Below the pieces are notes generated by a model. It was not told the origin of the DNA, did not search any database, and saw only the letters and a list, made by a program, of their open reading frames with translations. 64,000 nucleotides of DNA. It comes from Gentiana macrophylla (taxonomy: Eukaryota > Streptophyta > Magnoliopsida > Gentianales > Gentianaceae). This document shows, one piece after another, positions 31,288-50,376 of the stretch; the first letter of the stretch is position 1; every line of letters starts with the position of its first letter. The stretch is taken from assembly GCA_026214975.1 (NCBI GenBank), contig CM047805.1:63968170-64032169 (forward strand), given 5' to 3'. Made by a program: the position numbers and the translations under genes.

Positions 31288-32960
31288 TCTTGTATAGGGA
31301 GGATATACAAGATTGAAGTCCACAATCGCAATTTATTTATTTCCCATTCCCCAAATAAAGTTAAGGTTCCCCTTAATATAAGGACTCTGAAAAAGTGAAT
31401 AGTATCTAACTTTTTCTTTTTTCCCCTTTCCAACCGCACATTTTGAACAAAAAATTGGAAATATCATATTCATTCCATCTTTTATTTTTATTTTTTTGGA
31501 AACCTTCTTTTATTAAAATCACAATAAAATATTAAAATAAGTTTTTAAATTATTCATTATTATATTCATATGAATTACTATATTTTATTTTACGGTCAAT
31601 AATATAAAAATGTGTTGTGTATTTTGTTGTGAAACTATTACTACTCAAATTTAAGATATGGTACGACAGTACATTGGTGAAATATGTGGTGGAATAAATG
31701 TTTAAGTATGTTCACAAGTTACACATTCAGTCATTACTATACAATTACGAGATACATAAAAAAAAAACCGAAGTTACACCATACAATATCCTCTCTTTTT
31801 TTTTTCAAAATTATATACTTTAATTTTTTTTTCAAAATTATCATACAATATCCTCTTTCTTTAAACACATACGGTTATCCTACACATACGGTTTTTTTTA
31901 TAGGATGTTCAAAAGTGAATCTGAAATGGAAAATAAGGTAAATAAGGGCAAATCCAACCAATGGTACCAAACCATAGCTAGTAGGTATCAAAATCAAATT
32001 TTGATACCTTTGAACACTATTCACTTGGGTATCAAATATACATCTCCAATGGGAGGGTTCAAATTCATAGTATTATTATTATTTTTTTGTTTTTATTAAA
32101 TATTTTGATGATTTGATAATAACATAAAATATTATTATTATGCTACTTAATAATTTTTTATGTAATTATAATTATTTTGAAAAATTATATACAATGTTTA
32201 TTGTGTATAAAATCCATATTAAAATACACAGAAATGAATAATAATAATAATAATTTTTCGGTGTCATTATTTATCGAAATAATAAAAATAATAATAATAA
32301 TAATTTTTAATGTTTGATAATAAAATATAGAAACTTTTGATAGGCAAAATGAAAATTGGATTATGGGATGGGAGGGTATTAGCCTAGGGTTCAAATGTGG
32401 TACCTTTGCTGGTATCACACCTAATTTTGTTACCTATTAATTCTTTTCATTGGAGATGCTAATATCTTCCTATAGAGATCAAAATTTGTTTCTGGCCCCT
32501 ACCATTGCACTTACCCTAAAGAGTATGATAGGGAACCACCAATGTGGTTAATTACCCTAAAGGATGGTGCAAGTCTTCCTTAACATGTCCCTAAATAAAA
32601 ATACTTACGACCACAAAATAACGTCGAACATAAATATGTTGTAGTTTTTTTTTATAAATAACACTACCATTATCTTTTTAGTAAATTTGCTTCAACTTGT
32701 ATTGTACCATCAAAATATAGTCACAAGGCAATTTGGTTCTAAGTCATGAATCATATATAATCAGTATTGTTGACACAGCTGTTTTCCTCTTTTTAAGTAC
32801 ACATCATTTTCAATGAAGAAAAACAAATCAAGCACTCCTTCAATCAAAATAAAAAATCTAGAAATACGAGTTCCCAGCTAGAAGCAGAAAAGTTTGAATT
32901 TTCATGTAAAATAAAAATAAAATTAAAAATTATTCTTCCCAATTATATTCAAACTTTTTT
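31288..32960. other. AT-rich 5' flank of the peroxidase gene
   Basis: No gene is supported; open frames reflect AT-rich composition. An 11-bp perfect hairpin GGTATCAAAAT/ATTTTGATACC is at 31984-32008. Words at 31930-31970 (AAGGGCAAATCC, CAATGGTACC) are echoed in inverted order near 32395-32516 (GGTACC, CATTGCACTTACCC), which suggests a decayed MITE of about 590 bp, without a clear target duplication. Upstream regulatory elements cannot be assigned. Confidence 0.4.
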
Positions 32961-32970
32961 TTTTTCCCCT

Positions 32971-32977
32971 TATAAAA
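32971..32977 (+). promoter_or_regulatory. TATA box of the peroxidase gene
   Basis: TATAAAA in the context CCCCTTATAAAAGGG lies 85 bases before the start codon, a normal distance for a plant promoter with a short leader. A pyrimidine run precedes it. Confidence 0.65.
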
Positions 32978-33052
32978 GGGTGTGATTACCATGCATGAAA
33001 CTCCCACAACCAACTAAAATTCGATTTTCAATTAATATTCTTTAAAGATTAA

Positions 33053-35311
<2,259 letters not shown>

Positions 35312-35365
35312 TTATTCAAAATTTTGAGTTGTTTTTTACATGAAGATATTGTTTAAGTAAACCAA

Positions 35366-35371
35366 AATAAA
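35366..35371 (+). terminator. Polyadenylation signal candidate
   Basis: AATAAA lies 55 bases after the peroxidase stop codon, just before a long TA microsatellite. Plant signals are loose, so this is a candidate only. Confidence 0.4.
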
Positions 35372-35374
35372 TAA

Positions 35375-35375
<1 letters not shown>

Positions 35376-35447
<72 letters not shown>

Positions 35448-35544
35448 AAGTTTGTGTTATGGTGTGGTTGATGATAAAGTAACAATGCCTTAGAATCTCC
35501 CAACGAATAACAAGTTAGTTTAAGCAAAATAAAGTCGAATAAGA

Positions 35545-35590
<46 letters not shown>
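35376..35590. repeat. Two (TA)n microsatellites 3' of the peroxidase gene
   Basis: About 70 bp (35376-35445) and 40 bp (35549-35588) of perfect alternating TA are separated by 100 bp of unique sequence. The predicted IY-repeat frames within them are not genes. Confidence 0.95.
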
Positions 35591-36824
35591 TTAGACTAGC
35601 TGGTTCAAGAGATTTACCTGTTGATTTTCAATTTGATTGTAAGTGTACCAAAAATAGGTCTGGCAAAATTATGTATGTTTTATATATGTTTCCAAAGTAA
35701 ACAATGATACATTTATGACGGATGTTTCGCTAAATCTTTCAATACATTTTATTATTATTATTATTATCGTTGATTACGGTAGACTTGTATCAATCGATTG
35801 TTTTAGATTTTGATCAATAACAAGAAAATGTATAATAGACATGTTACAACTTAATCCGTGCGTAACTGACAAATTATTTTCTTTCATTATAAAAAATTTG
35901 AGAAAATCGATACAATCGGTTACCTGGAATAGCTTCCAGGAAGATATGAAAGAATGACATAGATCATGTTGCGCTTAATAAGTTAGATAGAAGGGTTTTT
36001 GTTTTTTTTCACCCTTTGTAGTATTTGAATGGATTTAGTCAATAGTCAATAGTCAATAGTCAATTGCAAATTAGAGGTGAACCCCAATGAGCCATGACAG
36101 TGTGGTATCAGAGCATTAAGTCGGGACGTGATAAAGCGGTATTAGAATATAAAAGCTCTTGGGTATATATGTTTATTGAGAGTGCTTGTCATGCGTTGTA
36201 CCAAAGCATTAAGATGTGATTCCTTAGAAATAACATCTATCTAGGAAATGAATTTTTCTCAAATTGGGATAAGTGATTATGTTTGTTGATACTAGTGCCA
36301 TAAGTTGTCAAGCCCAATTAGCAATGTTATGATATTCTACGGGTTAGAGCCTTAGGTTTGAACATTTTAAGAATAAGAGTTGACTAAGATCATGATTGAT
36401 GAGTTCTTGACAAATTAAGATTAAAGAGTTGACTTATAAGTTATATATGCTTCTTAGAATCCCTAGATATTGAAAGCCTATGATATGTATTGAGATGTAT
36501 ATACATATAAAGGTGTATGTTTGGAAGAAATATATGCTAAGTATTAATACCTTAGAAGTAATAAACAATGAATGTGATGTATTGAGATAAGTTGTGATAT
36601 GTGTAGAGTAAGAGCTATCCAGGAAGGGAATGTTAAGTGTTTAATCGTCTGAGAAGTATTAATCATACATGATGATGAATTACTTTGGGAATGATAACAT
36701 AAGAGGTTGATATATATGATGAGTCAGTTTGGGACAATTAAAATTGAAAATTAATAAGTTGTCAACTCCTGTTGAATATGTGAGGTAGAAATAAGCGTGT
36801 GATCGGCTTATATGAGTTATGGGA
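35591..36824. other. AT-rich intergenic DNA with an isolated primer-site-like word
   Basis: No gene is supported. A seven-base repeat AGTCAAT occurs four times at 36037-36064. TGGTATCAGAGC at 36103-36114 equals the usual methionine-tRNA primer site, but no LTR end (CA) precedes it at the right distance. It may be the relic of an LTR element whose LTR has decayed. Confidence 0.35.
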
Positions 36825-37240
36825 TGTTATAATAATCAGAGTGCGCAGCAGAAACGTGGTTGTGTTTGGTAAGCTCATAACCCATTGGTCCTTTACTTAT
36901 GTGCGCTTAACATACACTATGTACTTTTGCTATTACAATAAGTGTTGAAGTTTGTAGGAAGACAAACAAAATTTAAAGAAAATGCGGAAGGATTATTATT
37001 GAAGTAAAATTAACAAGTTAAGTTACAATGATGATGTTCATGTGGTATTTATAGCTTCATACACCTCATTAAACAGTTATGAGTAAGTTACAAACGGTTA
37101 CAACTGAAACTAACTAATTCTAACTGAATAACCGTTTTCTGCCTATTGGTCTGCTGACTAACTCAGCAGGGTGCTAAGTCTTCAGTTGTTCAGCTGACTT
37201 GCACTCAGCAAACTTTTCTTCACCTTCATATACTGTAACA
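36825..37240 (-). repeat. Antisense copia LTR
   Basis: On the minus strand the sequence starts TGTTACAGTATATG at 37240 after a purine run (GAGAGGGG) and ends CATAACA-like at 36825. The 416-bp unit follows a copia RNase H end in the same orientation, as a 3' LTR should. It has no second copy in the window. Confidence 0.6.
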
Positions 37241-37600
37241 CCCCTCTCAAGCTAGGATGGTACATGATTAGCTTGCACTCAGTAAAGTTCCTTAAGCTAT
37301 TGGAATTTTGAAATATCTTTCCAATGCCTAACTTATCCAACAAGTAGGAGAAGATGGGTTCATCTAAAGCCTTTGTGAGGATGTCAGCAATTTGTTCTTT
37401 TGTGTTGATTGGAATTGAAGAAGTTTGACAAGTCCAGATTTGACATTGTCCCTTACAACATAATAGTTAATCTCAATATGTTTTGTTCTTTTATGAAAGA
37501 AAGGATTATAAGAAATGTGAATAACACTTGCATTTCCACAGAATAATACAGCTGCTAAACCGCAAAGGTTGTATCTGGTGTGGCAAAAGTGAGGTAGATT
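37241..37600 (-). pseudogene. Antisense copia RNase H end
   Basis: Minus-strand reading gives HKRTKHIEINYYVVRDNVKS, then after a frame change the block ADILTKALDEPIFSYLL followed by DKLGIGKIF. These are the standard C-terminal words of copia RNase H (RTKHIEID, ADI(L/F)TK). About 120 codons remain; the rest of pol is absent. It abuts its own LTR at 37240. Confidence 0.8.
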
Positions 37601-38835
37601 AGTTTACCCACCAGTGACATGTTGTAAGACTCGGCAAACACCATAAACACTACTATGAAAAGAACTCAACATACTAAAGATAGAAATGTAACATTCATTA
37701 CATTGGAAAGCCAAACGAAAACTAAATAGTACGAAACTTTCAAAAGAATACTAAAAGAAAATACAATGTTTCCCAAAGAACAACGTGTCTAATGTATATA
37801 AAAGAAAAACAGAATGGATGAACGCTTCAACTCCGGCGTCCTCAAACGTCGTCATAAAGTCTGCCTCGAACTCTGGATCTACCTGTTCATATTCTCTCCC
37901 CCAAACACATAGAAAAACAATGCATTTGAGTAAGTACAAAGTACTCAATAAGAGATAGAAGCTACAAATTAATTAAGGTTTACAATTTAAGTTTTATAAT
38001 TAATAAGTTGTCTCTCTGAGACCGACTCAATCTAGGGTTCACTCCATGTCCATCAACATGTCATGACTATATGTTTCTAGCTTATCTTATATGTGTTACA
38101 TCAGCACTCAAGGGCACTACGCATGGTCCTACTCACCACGAAATAACTGGGTGCAACATACTGGGGGATCTCACCAATAACCACGGAAGCCTATTCTGGT
38201 AGACTCCGATAGTGCACACGTTCCGCGAAGTCCCTCCATACGTAGGGTCTCGGACTTACGGGGTGGTGTTCCTCCGTACGTAGGATCCAAAGACTTACAG
38301 AGTTATCCACTTTATCTACGATATAGACTGGTGCCTTACCAAGAATGGATTGATGTTTAATCTTTTAACTACACAAGTACGTTTATTATTAATTGTTAAC
38401 TAGTCACCTAAGTATTTTCAAGTAAGCTCCCTCACATCCGCTACTCTCTTTCCTAGACCATTAGACATGAACAAGTCCTAGCAATTACACAGACATTGAT
38501 GAATGCTAATTCATCAAAGCACAAGCCCTTTCATTTCCTTCCGACGGATCCGAACGTCAACTCCCTTTAAGAGTACATTCGGTGCCGAAAATAAACGAAC
38601 CGGAAGCTCAATCGAGGCTTGTTCATGGTCATTTAATCTTATTCAAGCTCATTAACAAAACTACAATTCATGTTAAACATCAGAATAATATTAGGCACAA
38701 AATCCATTGTCTACCAAATCATATATTTATATATTCCGAAAAGAAAAATAACACAACACAATAACACAAACAACTATAAATTATATACCTATTAGATCAT
38801 CTTTATTTAAGTAGGCTACGCATTATATTGTTACC
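37601..38835. other. Intergenic DNA with LTR-like paired repeat
   Basis: No coding sequence is supported. Between 38232 and 38301 two copies of a 28-32 base unit, CCTCCATACGTAGGGTCTCGG and CCTCCGTACGTAGGATCC-like, lie in tandem in a GC-richer island (38080-38420). Such paired units are seen in LTRs of plant gypsy elements, but no LTR ends could be placed. The outer parts are AT-rich. Confidence 0.3.
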
Positions 38836-39055
38836 TTATTTAAAATTTTTTTTTTTGAACAGCCAAAAACTTCTAATATATCAGCAAGATGCTAAAAAAT
38901 TACAACATTTGGTTTAAGAAAATAAAACAACTAAACTATCAAGCCACACATATCTAATCAGAACACATCGGGATCAACCCCAGCCAAATGGATAACCAGA
39001 ACAAAAGATATTGCTAGAACCATTTCGAAATAAACCAATTCCCAGCTCCCAAAAA

Positions 39056-39769
39056 TTATGATGCCGCCAACAACGGATTTGCTTTCCAATCCACCCACTC
39101 TAATTTCCTGAGACCCTTAAAATTTGATAACCATGAAAAGGAAAGCCTCTGAACATCTCTGAAAATCAATTCCGGATTCAAAACTTGAGAATGAAAAACG
39201 ACATTGTTCCTATGAATCCAAATTTCCCATGCCGTGACACCAACGATAGCTGACCACAAAGTAGAAGCCAAATTCAAATAAGAATTTCCAAGTGTCACAA
39301 ATAGTAAGTCGCTAAATGAGAAAACATTTAGCCTAGGTAACTTGCACCAACTAAGAACATGAGACCATATCAAAAGAGTCACATCACATGCAAATAAAAG
39401 ATGATTAACTGATTCTTCAAATTCATAGCAGAGCGGACACAAAGAATCCTGCAAACTGACACCACGAAGCATAAGATTCGGTTTTGTGGGAATTCTTTTG
39501 AGGCTAGCTTTCCACATGAAAAGATTCACTTTCGAAGGTAACAACTTTGCCACCTGCTCATTAGCCGAGAAAGCAAATTTAAAAAATTCCTCCTCTAATA
39601 ATTTACGCAAATACGCCACCGAAAAACCGCCATTGGAGCATAGACTCCAACTCAATTTGTCCCTTGTACCTGCATTTCCACAAACAACTTTAATAACCTC
39701 CTCCAACTCTCCTACTTCCTCCTCCTCAAAACCCTCAACCTCCTCCTCCAAGCCCATTGAAGAACACAA
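39056..39769 (-). pseudogene. LINE C-terminal zinc-binding (zf-RVT) domain
   Basis: A 237-codon minus-strand frame holds FSVAYLRKLLEEEF, then LLPSKVNLFMWKASLKRIPT, NLMLRGVSLQDSLCPLCYEF, HLLFACDVTLLIWSHVLSW and AWEIWIHRNNVVFHS. The C-X2-C...H-X4-C pattern (CPLC and HLLFAC) is intact. This domain follows reverse transcriptase in plant L1 elements. The acidic N-terminal part is in frame, but whether it is a real linker is unclear. The frame ends 200 bp before the poly-A tail. Confidence 0.88.
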
Positions 39770-40119
39770 CTGCCTTCAACCCATTTAACCACACTTCCAA
39801 CAACACCATATTTGACCAAGGACAACCTATATAGTCTAGGATATGCAACACACAAAGGATTGCTACCCACCCAAACATCTTCCAGAATCTTACCCTATTC
39901 CCATCTCCCACCACCCAACGTTCCGACCCCAATAAAACAACCTGACCTTTTTAGCAATTTTAATAAATACCCCACAATACCCTTCCCACACACCCTCACG
40001 GCCGAACTTCATCCTCCTCCCAAGCACCCTCAACCCCGTAAATAGACACTATCACTCTCCTCCATAAAGCATTTGGTTGAAATAAACCTCCACCACCATT
40101 TACCTAGCAAAGACAAATT

Positions 40120-41270
40120 CTCGCACCTTAAGGCTACCCACACCGATGCCCCCAAAGATTTGGAGCTTGCAACTTTTTCCAATCAACCCAAGAAATTTTT
40201 TTGAAGGACCCATCCCCACCCCAAAAAAAAGAAGATCTCACACTTTCCAAAATTTTTAACACACATTCAGGAGGCTTGTAGACAGAGAAGAAGAAGAGCG
40301 GAAGAGCACTTAGAACGGCTTTGATGAGAACCAATCTGCCACCCTCCGACAAAGAAGACCACTTCCAAGCACACAGCCGCCTTACATTTTCGAATAATGT
40401 CTTCCCAAGACTTAGCTCTCTTCATATTTTGCCCCACCCAAAGCCCCAAATATTTAAAAGGCAATGCACTTCTCTTACAAGTGAAAAAATTTGCCGCATT
40501 GATAACATCTTCATCCCGGACTTTTATTCCTGCCAAAGAGCTTTTTCCCATATTAATTTTCAAACCCGAAATTTTCTCAAAGCATGCTAAAATCCTTTTA
40601 AGGTTCCTCGATTTTCTAGACTCCACTTCCCCAAGAACAACTGTATCGTCAAGATATTGAAGATGAGAGATTGGAATTTGCTCATTTCAATAAGAACCCC
40701 ACAATATTTTCCCTTTTGAAACTGCTTCCTTCATAAGGATATTCAGACCCTCTGCCGCAATGAGAAAAAGATAAGGAGATAATGGGTCTCCTTGTCTAAT
40801 ACCTCGCTCCAAATTGAATTCCTTAGATGGACTGCCACCCACTGAACCCAAGCTCTAGTCGAAGACACACAACCTTGAATCCAAGCTTCTCCATTTCAAA
40901 CCAAAACCCATATTTTTCAATGAATTATCAAGGAATGACCGATTAACACGATCAAAAGCTCTTTCAAAATCTACTTTAAAAATGAAACTAGCCTTACCTT
41001 GCTTTTTCAAAAAATCTACTACTTCATTCAAAATCAGCACACCATCAAGAATTTGGCGACCCTTAACAAACCCGGACTGGCACTCACCAATAACCGAAGA
41101 AATTACAACCTTCATCCTTTCAGCAAGAACTTTCGCGACAATCTTATAGAAACAACCTAGTAGACTAATAGGCCTGTAATTTTAATCACCACCGGATTTT
41201 TCGCTTTGGGCAAAAGAGCAATAAACGAGGAAGTGCACCCATTATGAAACTTTGCAGATTTCATTAAATA
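40120..41270 (-). pseudogene. LINE reverse transcriptase domain (decayed)
   Basis: The order on the minus strand is CTSSFIALLPKAKNP, YRPISLLGC with a frame change, YKIVAKVLAERMK, ECQSGFVKGRQILDGVLI, FKVDFERAFDRV, then GIRQGDPLSPYLFLIAAEGL, the catalytic box as YLDD (in place of YADD) at about 40655, and ACFEKISGLKINMGKSSL. This is a plant L1 reverse transcriptase. One in-frame stop lies between QGDPLSP and YLDD, and there are further breaks after 40260. The endonuclease domain is missing by truncation. Confidence 0.88.
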
Positions 41271-41294
41271 TATTTAAGGGCCAATTATTTAAAA

Positions 41295-41574
41295 GGACTT
41301 ATTTTCAACTTATTAGGGGTAATAGGACACTCCAAAATCTTATTTAGTTATAAGGACATTCTAATTTCAAGTGGATAAAGAGGAAAAAAAAACCAACTTT
41401 CACTCAGTTTTTTTTTTTTAATTCAATGTCATATATTTTGATCTAAAACTCGGATCATCATAATTTTTTCACTAAAATTCATATTTTTTCGTCTTCTTTA
41501 TTCTAAAATCAAATTTGATATTTTTCCGAATAAATAATTTCATAAAATCAATTTTTTTCTTCATAAAAATCGAC
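41295..41574. other. AT-rich segment without a gene
   Basis: Nothing is recognised. T-rich runs and short frames only, between the LINE target duplication and the tandem repeats. Confidence 0.5.
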
Positions 41575-41718
41575 GTGACGTATTGATCACCGTCATGCAT
41601 TGACCACCTACCCAGATGCATTGGCCACCGGGATCCATTAACCACCCCGATGCATTCACCGCCGCGATTCATTGGCTACCATGATGTATTGACCGCCGCG
41701 ATCCATTGGCAACCTTGA
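41575..41718 (+). repeat. Degenerate about 18-bp tandem repeat (GCATTGACCACC)
   Basis: Around seven to eight imperfect copies of GATGCATTGACCACCGC with CAT/TCAT variation. The unit differs from the adjoining 28-bp array. Confidence 0.6.
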
Positions 41719-41719
41719 T

Positions 41720-41887
41720 CAGTGACATCTCATTGTAGCGATTTATGCAATGACGTCTCATTGTAGCGATTTGTGCAGTGACTTCTTATTGTAGCGATCT
41801 ATGCAGTGATGTCTTATTGTATCGAATTATGCAGTGACGTGTTATTGTAACGATTTATGCAGTGACGTGTTATTGTAACAATTTATG
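41720..41887 (+). repeat. 28-bp tandem repeat, six copies
   Basis: Unit TGCAGTGACGTGTTATTGTA plus CGATTTA, 28 bases, six copies with increasing similarity towards the right. It ends 30 bp before the truncated copia begins. Confidence 0.85.
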
Positions 41888-41917
41888 TATACCTTTGGTT
41901 GTAAAAATATGCAATGA

Positions 41918-42084
41918 ATACACCACAGCAGAATGGTGTAGCTGAAAGGATGAATAAAACTCTACTGGAGAGGGCAAGATGTATGCTTTCTCAAGCTGGT
42001 TTATCAAGGAGATTTTGGGCGGAGGTCAAAAAAAAATTTGCTACTTAATCAACAGGAGTCCTCACACAGGATCAATCTCAAGAT
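41918..42084 (+). pseudogene. Copia integrase fragment (left of nested insert)
   Basis: The reading is NTPQQNGVAERMNKTLLE followed by RARCMLSQAGLSRRFWAEV, the end of the integrase core, then a frame break and NRSPHTGSISR-like words. It is about 85-90 percent similar by eye to 24352-24520 of the element at 21902. Everything 5' of this is absent. It breaks at 42084 where the LTR element starts, and the same reading resumes at 52150 (KTPFEMWSGKP). Together with 52150-54913 it is one interrupted element. Confidence 0.88.
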
Positions 42085-43870
42085 CGTTAGGTGTAGTGCA
42101 CGAAAGACAATTATTATATAATTTTAGGGGACGTAATTAGTAATTCATCTTATTATATGCATGTATGCTTATAATTAAGACACTACTGAAAACCCTAAGT
42201 ACCTCGTTTATGTAATCACATAACTCAGTGTATGGCTATACACAAGAGGATTGAGTTAGTGAGATGTACTTAAAATTAACTTAGTCCGTAGCTTTTATTA
42301 ATCTGAGTACGGGTCTCATGATTAATTTGCTATTAATGCGCCCAGAACACTTTACGGTGTGACAGTCTTATCCGGACTGTCGGTAATAGGGTACCTAGTG
42401 GGGCATTTATATATGATGGTAATCATATAGGGCTGGACCGATTTGATTTGAGTTCTTGATATAATTCCGTAATCGAGAAGTCTTATCGAATCACAAGATG
42501 ATCATATATGGATTAATCTTAATCCTGAGGTGATCACAGACGACTGCTTAGACTAGGGTAGAGTTTAATGTGTTAGTAAGGATCACTTCGAAGTATGTGG
42601 TCCAACACTTCTCGTTGGCTCTATTCTGGGATGAGTGAGTGGTCTGTGCTATCACAGATATGAAATCCATTCCTTCCCCCAGGAAGTAGACAGACAGTTC
42701 CCTTATTTGTTGACCCTAGAAACTGATCGATCGGCCGAGTTCATATTATATTGGATATTAACTAATTGATCACTAGGGGTTAATGGTAAATAAGGATAAT
42801 ATGTTTCGAGAAGGGTTTACGGAAATATCCCGAATCGAAGTGAACAGTCTATGGAGGATTTATCCGTATGTAATGATTATATCAGTGGACGCTTTCGACT
42901 CATAAATTGAGTGGAAGTTATCTATATTCGATCAGGTTCAGTTTTGGGTTTATGGTGGTGTAATCCCGGAATTAATAGGTTGGATATAATTATTCTGCCT
43001 GATGAATAATTTTATTCGATTTATTGTAGCTACTGAATATGGGTCCATGGTACCCGACGTGGCTCCTAATATAGCATATAGGTTTCTCGTCGTTGCACCT
43101 CAATTATAATTAAATAGTGGATTGGACTATTTAATTTGATATGTGGATTAATTGTTTAGTTGGACTAGATGATTAAATACATGAAAATACTTTTTTCGTG
43201 GACTCGGCCCAAATAAATGGACAATGCGCATGACCCAATTAATTAGGGTTTGGGGCGCCTATTTGTTATTTATTATTGGGAAATTTGTTTTCTCAATAAA
43301 AAATAAGACATGTGATTAAATTATTTATGTGTTAAATAATTTAAGGAAAAGAATATCTTTTATATATCCTTATTTATTTTGGAATATCTTAGATATATAT
43401 ATTTTTAAGGAAAAGGATTAATTTAATAATTATTGGTTAATTATTAAATCCTTGGAGGACAATGATTACTCTCCTATATAAAGAGAATTCTCTCAAGCCT
43501 TTTGACAATCACAATTCACGCCATTATTGAAAGAAAAATAGCTTGGAATTTTAGGCTATTTTCTTCGGGTTTCGAGTTGGGATAATATTCGGGATTATTC
43601 CGGTAGCATATCAAGGAGGTCCGGCGGCGGGAAACGCCATCCACCTGGTGTTGCTGGGAGACACATGTTGGAAGGCTGTGGCTTCTCAAAATACGTGTTC
43701 TTGGAGATCTATCGTTCTTGGAGTTAAGCACCATAAAAAGGTAGGCTCTTAAACCCCATTATAGTTAGATCTTTAATTTATGTTCTTTGTTTCGTTTAGA
43801 ACTAGATCTGATGCATTCCGCTGCGTAATCGGGTCAATCTATGATTGATCCGACGATATTACATCTAACA
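42085..43870 (+). repeat. 5' LTR of the long-LTR copia element
   Basis: Starts CGTTAGGTGTAGTG (the first T changed to C), ends TTACATCTAACA, 1786 bp. It carries a 10-bp segment, GTACCTAGTG, near 42390 that the 3' LTR lacks. TATATAAAGAG at 43475 is the likely TATA box. By eye it differs from its partner by a few percent. Confidence 0.9.
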
Positions 43871-43872
43871 AG

Positions 43873-43885
43873 TGGTATCGGAGCC
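43873..43885 (+). promoter_or_regulatory. Primer binding site of the long-LTR element
   Basis: TGGTATCGGAGCC, two bases after the LTR, matches the methionine-tRNA site with one change. Confidence 0.85.
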
Positions 43886-44073
43886 TTTGATCTAACGATC
43901 AAAGTCTATGAATTTTAGATCTTGGAGTGGAAAAGCATGTTGTAGATGTTTTATTTCGTTTTTTTATGAATTTCGAAATTTATTCATGTTGTATGCTTGT
44001 GAATGTTGTGGTTGAAGAGATGGATTGGGGTTGGTATCGTTTACCCGTAGATCTATTTTGTAGCTCCTTTGTT

Positions 44074-44790
44074 CAGTGTTCTAAAACTCGCTAGGCGATG
44101 ACGGTGCGCTCAGGCGCGCTGGCGCCTAGGCGTATGCTAAGCGGCGCGCCAGCGGCGCCTGAAGCGTTTTTTTTTTTTTTTTTTTTTTTAATTTGAAAAA
44201 TTAATACTTATCTTATTTAAATTTTACATCCTATGATCATAAAACATAAAAATCAAGTAAAAACTTGTAAATTGTGTCAAAAGATCAATGAAACGTAGTA
44301 TCCAAAACCCAAAGTACGAAATCAATGTCATGCTCAACACTCAACTCAACACTCAATAGTCAATACTCTCAAGTCTCAACTCTCAAGTTCAATCCTCAAT
44401 CTCATCATCATTATTCCCCAAGTCTCCAACTCCAACAATATCATGCTTTGAGTAGGAGTGAGAGGGAAGAACAGAGAATGAGAGGAGAAAGAAACGACTA
44501 GAAAGGAGGCATCGCTTTGAGTTTTTTAGGTTAAGTGTATTTTTAATTATGTCAAAAGTTATATATGTAATATGCCAAATATCTAAGAAAAAAAAAAAAA
44601 ACGCAACCTAATCGATTTGAGAGCGCCAGTCGCCTAGGTGGCGCCAGTCGCTTAGCGGCGCCTGAAGCGCCCGAAGCGCTGTAAGACCCGGCCGCCTAGA
44701 ACATGTCGCCAGAGCCAAGTCGGGACGCGGAGGTGCGCCTAGCGCCAGAAGCAGCCTAGGCGGCGCCTAGATGCGATTTTTAGAACACTG
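44074..44790. mobile_element. hAT-type MITE with GC-rich subterminal repeats
   Basis: The ends CAGTGTTCTAAAACTCGC and its inverted match CAGTGTTCTAAAAATCGC differ at one of 18 positions. CCTTTGTT flanks both sides (44066-44073 and 44791-44798), a perfect 8-bp target duplication, as produced by hAT transposases. Subterminal regions are dense in GGCGCC, CTAGGCG and AGGCGCC words; the centre is AT-rich with a T20 run. No transposase is encoded. It sits in the leader of the long-LTR element. Confidence 0.92.
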
Positions 44791-45174
44791 CCTTTGTTTA
44801 GTAACAATTGAGCATAGGATTTGTATATTTAATTATGCAATTTTCGAAAATTATGTAAAAGTAGCATCTTTTATTGTAATTTTGGTGTTCTGGGCTCGAA
44901 AAGATGAAGATCTTGAAGAAAAGTTGAAGTTCGAGGCGAAACCCAAGGTATGAATGAGGAGAAACGGCTAAAAACCTGATTTTAGTTAAAAAATTCTGCG
45001 CTACAGGACTTTCTGCGACGCTGAAAAGCGTTGCTATAAGTATGTTTGTTAGATACTTGCGGCTAGGGTTTCTTTTGGCGGCTGTCTTTTTTTTTATTGT
45101 TAAGTTTTTTTTTTTTTGTATAAAATCTGCCGTATGGCAGAAAATCAAAAAAATAAAAATAAAAATAAAAAAAT

Positions 45175-50376
<5,202 letters not shown>

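Larger units (their letters stand above)
38846..41284 (-). mobile_element. 5'-truncated L1-type LINE
   Basis: Minus-strand non-LTR retrotransposon. The left end is a T run (38846-38856), the poly-A tail in antisense. TTATTTAAAA lies immediately outside both ends (38836-38845 and 41285-41294), a 10-bp target duplication. The coding part contains reverse transcriptase and the C-terminal zinc-binding domain. It begins abruptly inside the reverse transcriptase at its 5' end (41284), the normal outcome of incomplete target-primed reverse transcription. Confidence 0.88.

Noticed and set aside
31930..32516. MITE with inverted ends near the peroxidase promoter
   Set aside because: End matches are partial and no target duplication was found; kept only as a remark in the region entry.
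35336..35548. Isoleucine-tyrosine repeat frame
   Set aside because: Produced by the (TA)n microsatellite; the same applies at 45116-45364.
36103..36114. TGGTATCAGAGC as the primer site of a full LTR element
   Set aside because: No LTR end precedes it and no pol follows on the plus strand, so only an isolated word can be claimed.
41720..41887. Considered as a CRISPR-like array because of regular 28-bp units
   Set aside because: Units are directly adjacent without unique spacers and the genome is a plant; it is a plain tandem repeat.
43516..43734. Conserved 72-codon minus-strand frame in both long LTRs (also 51795-52013)
   Set aside because: Identity is due to LTR duplication; no domain, and the plus strand holds the LTR leader.
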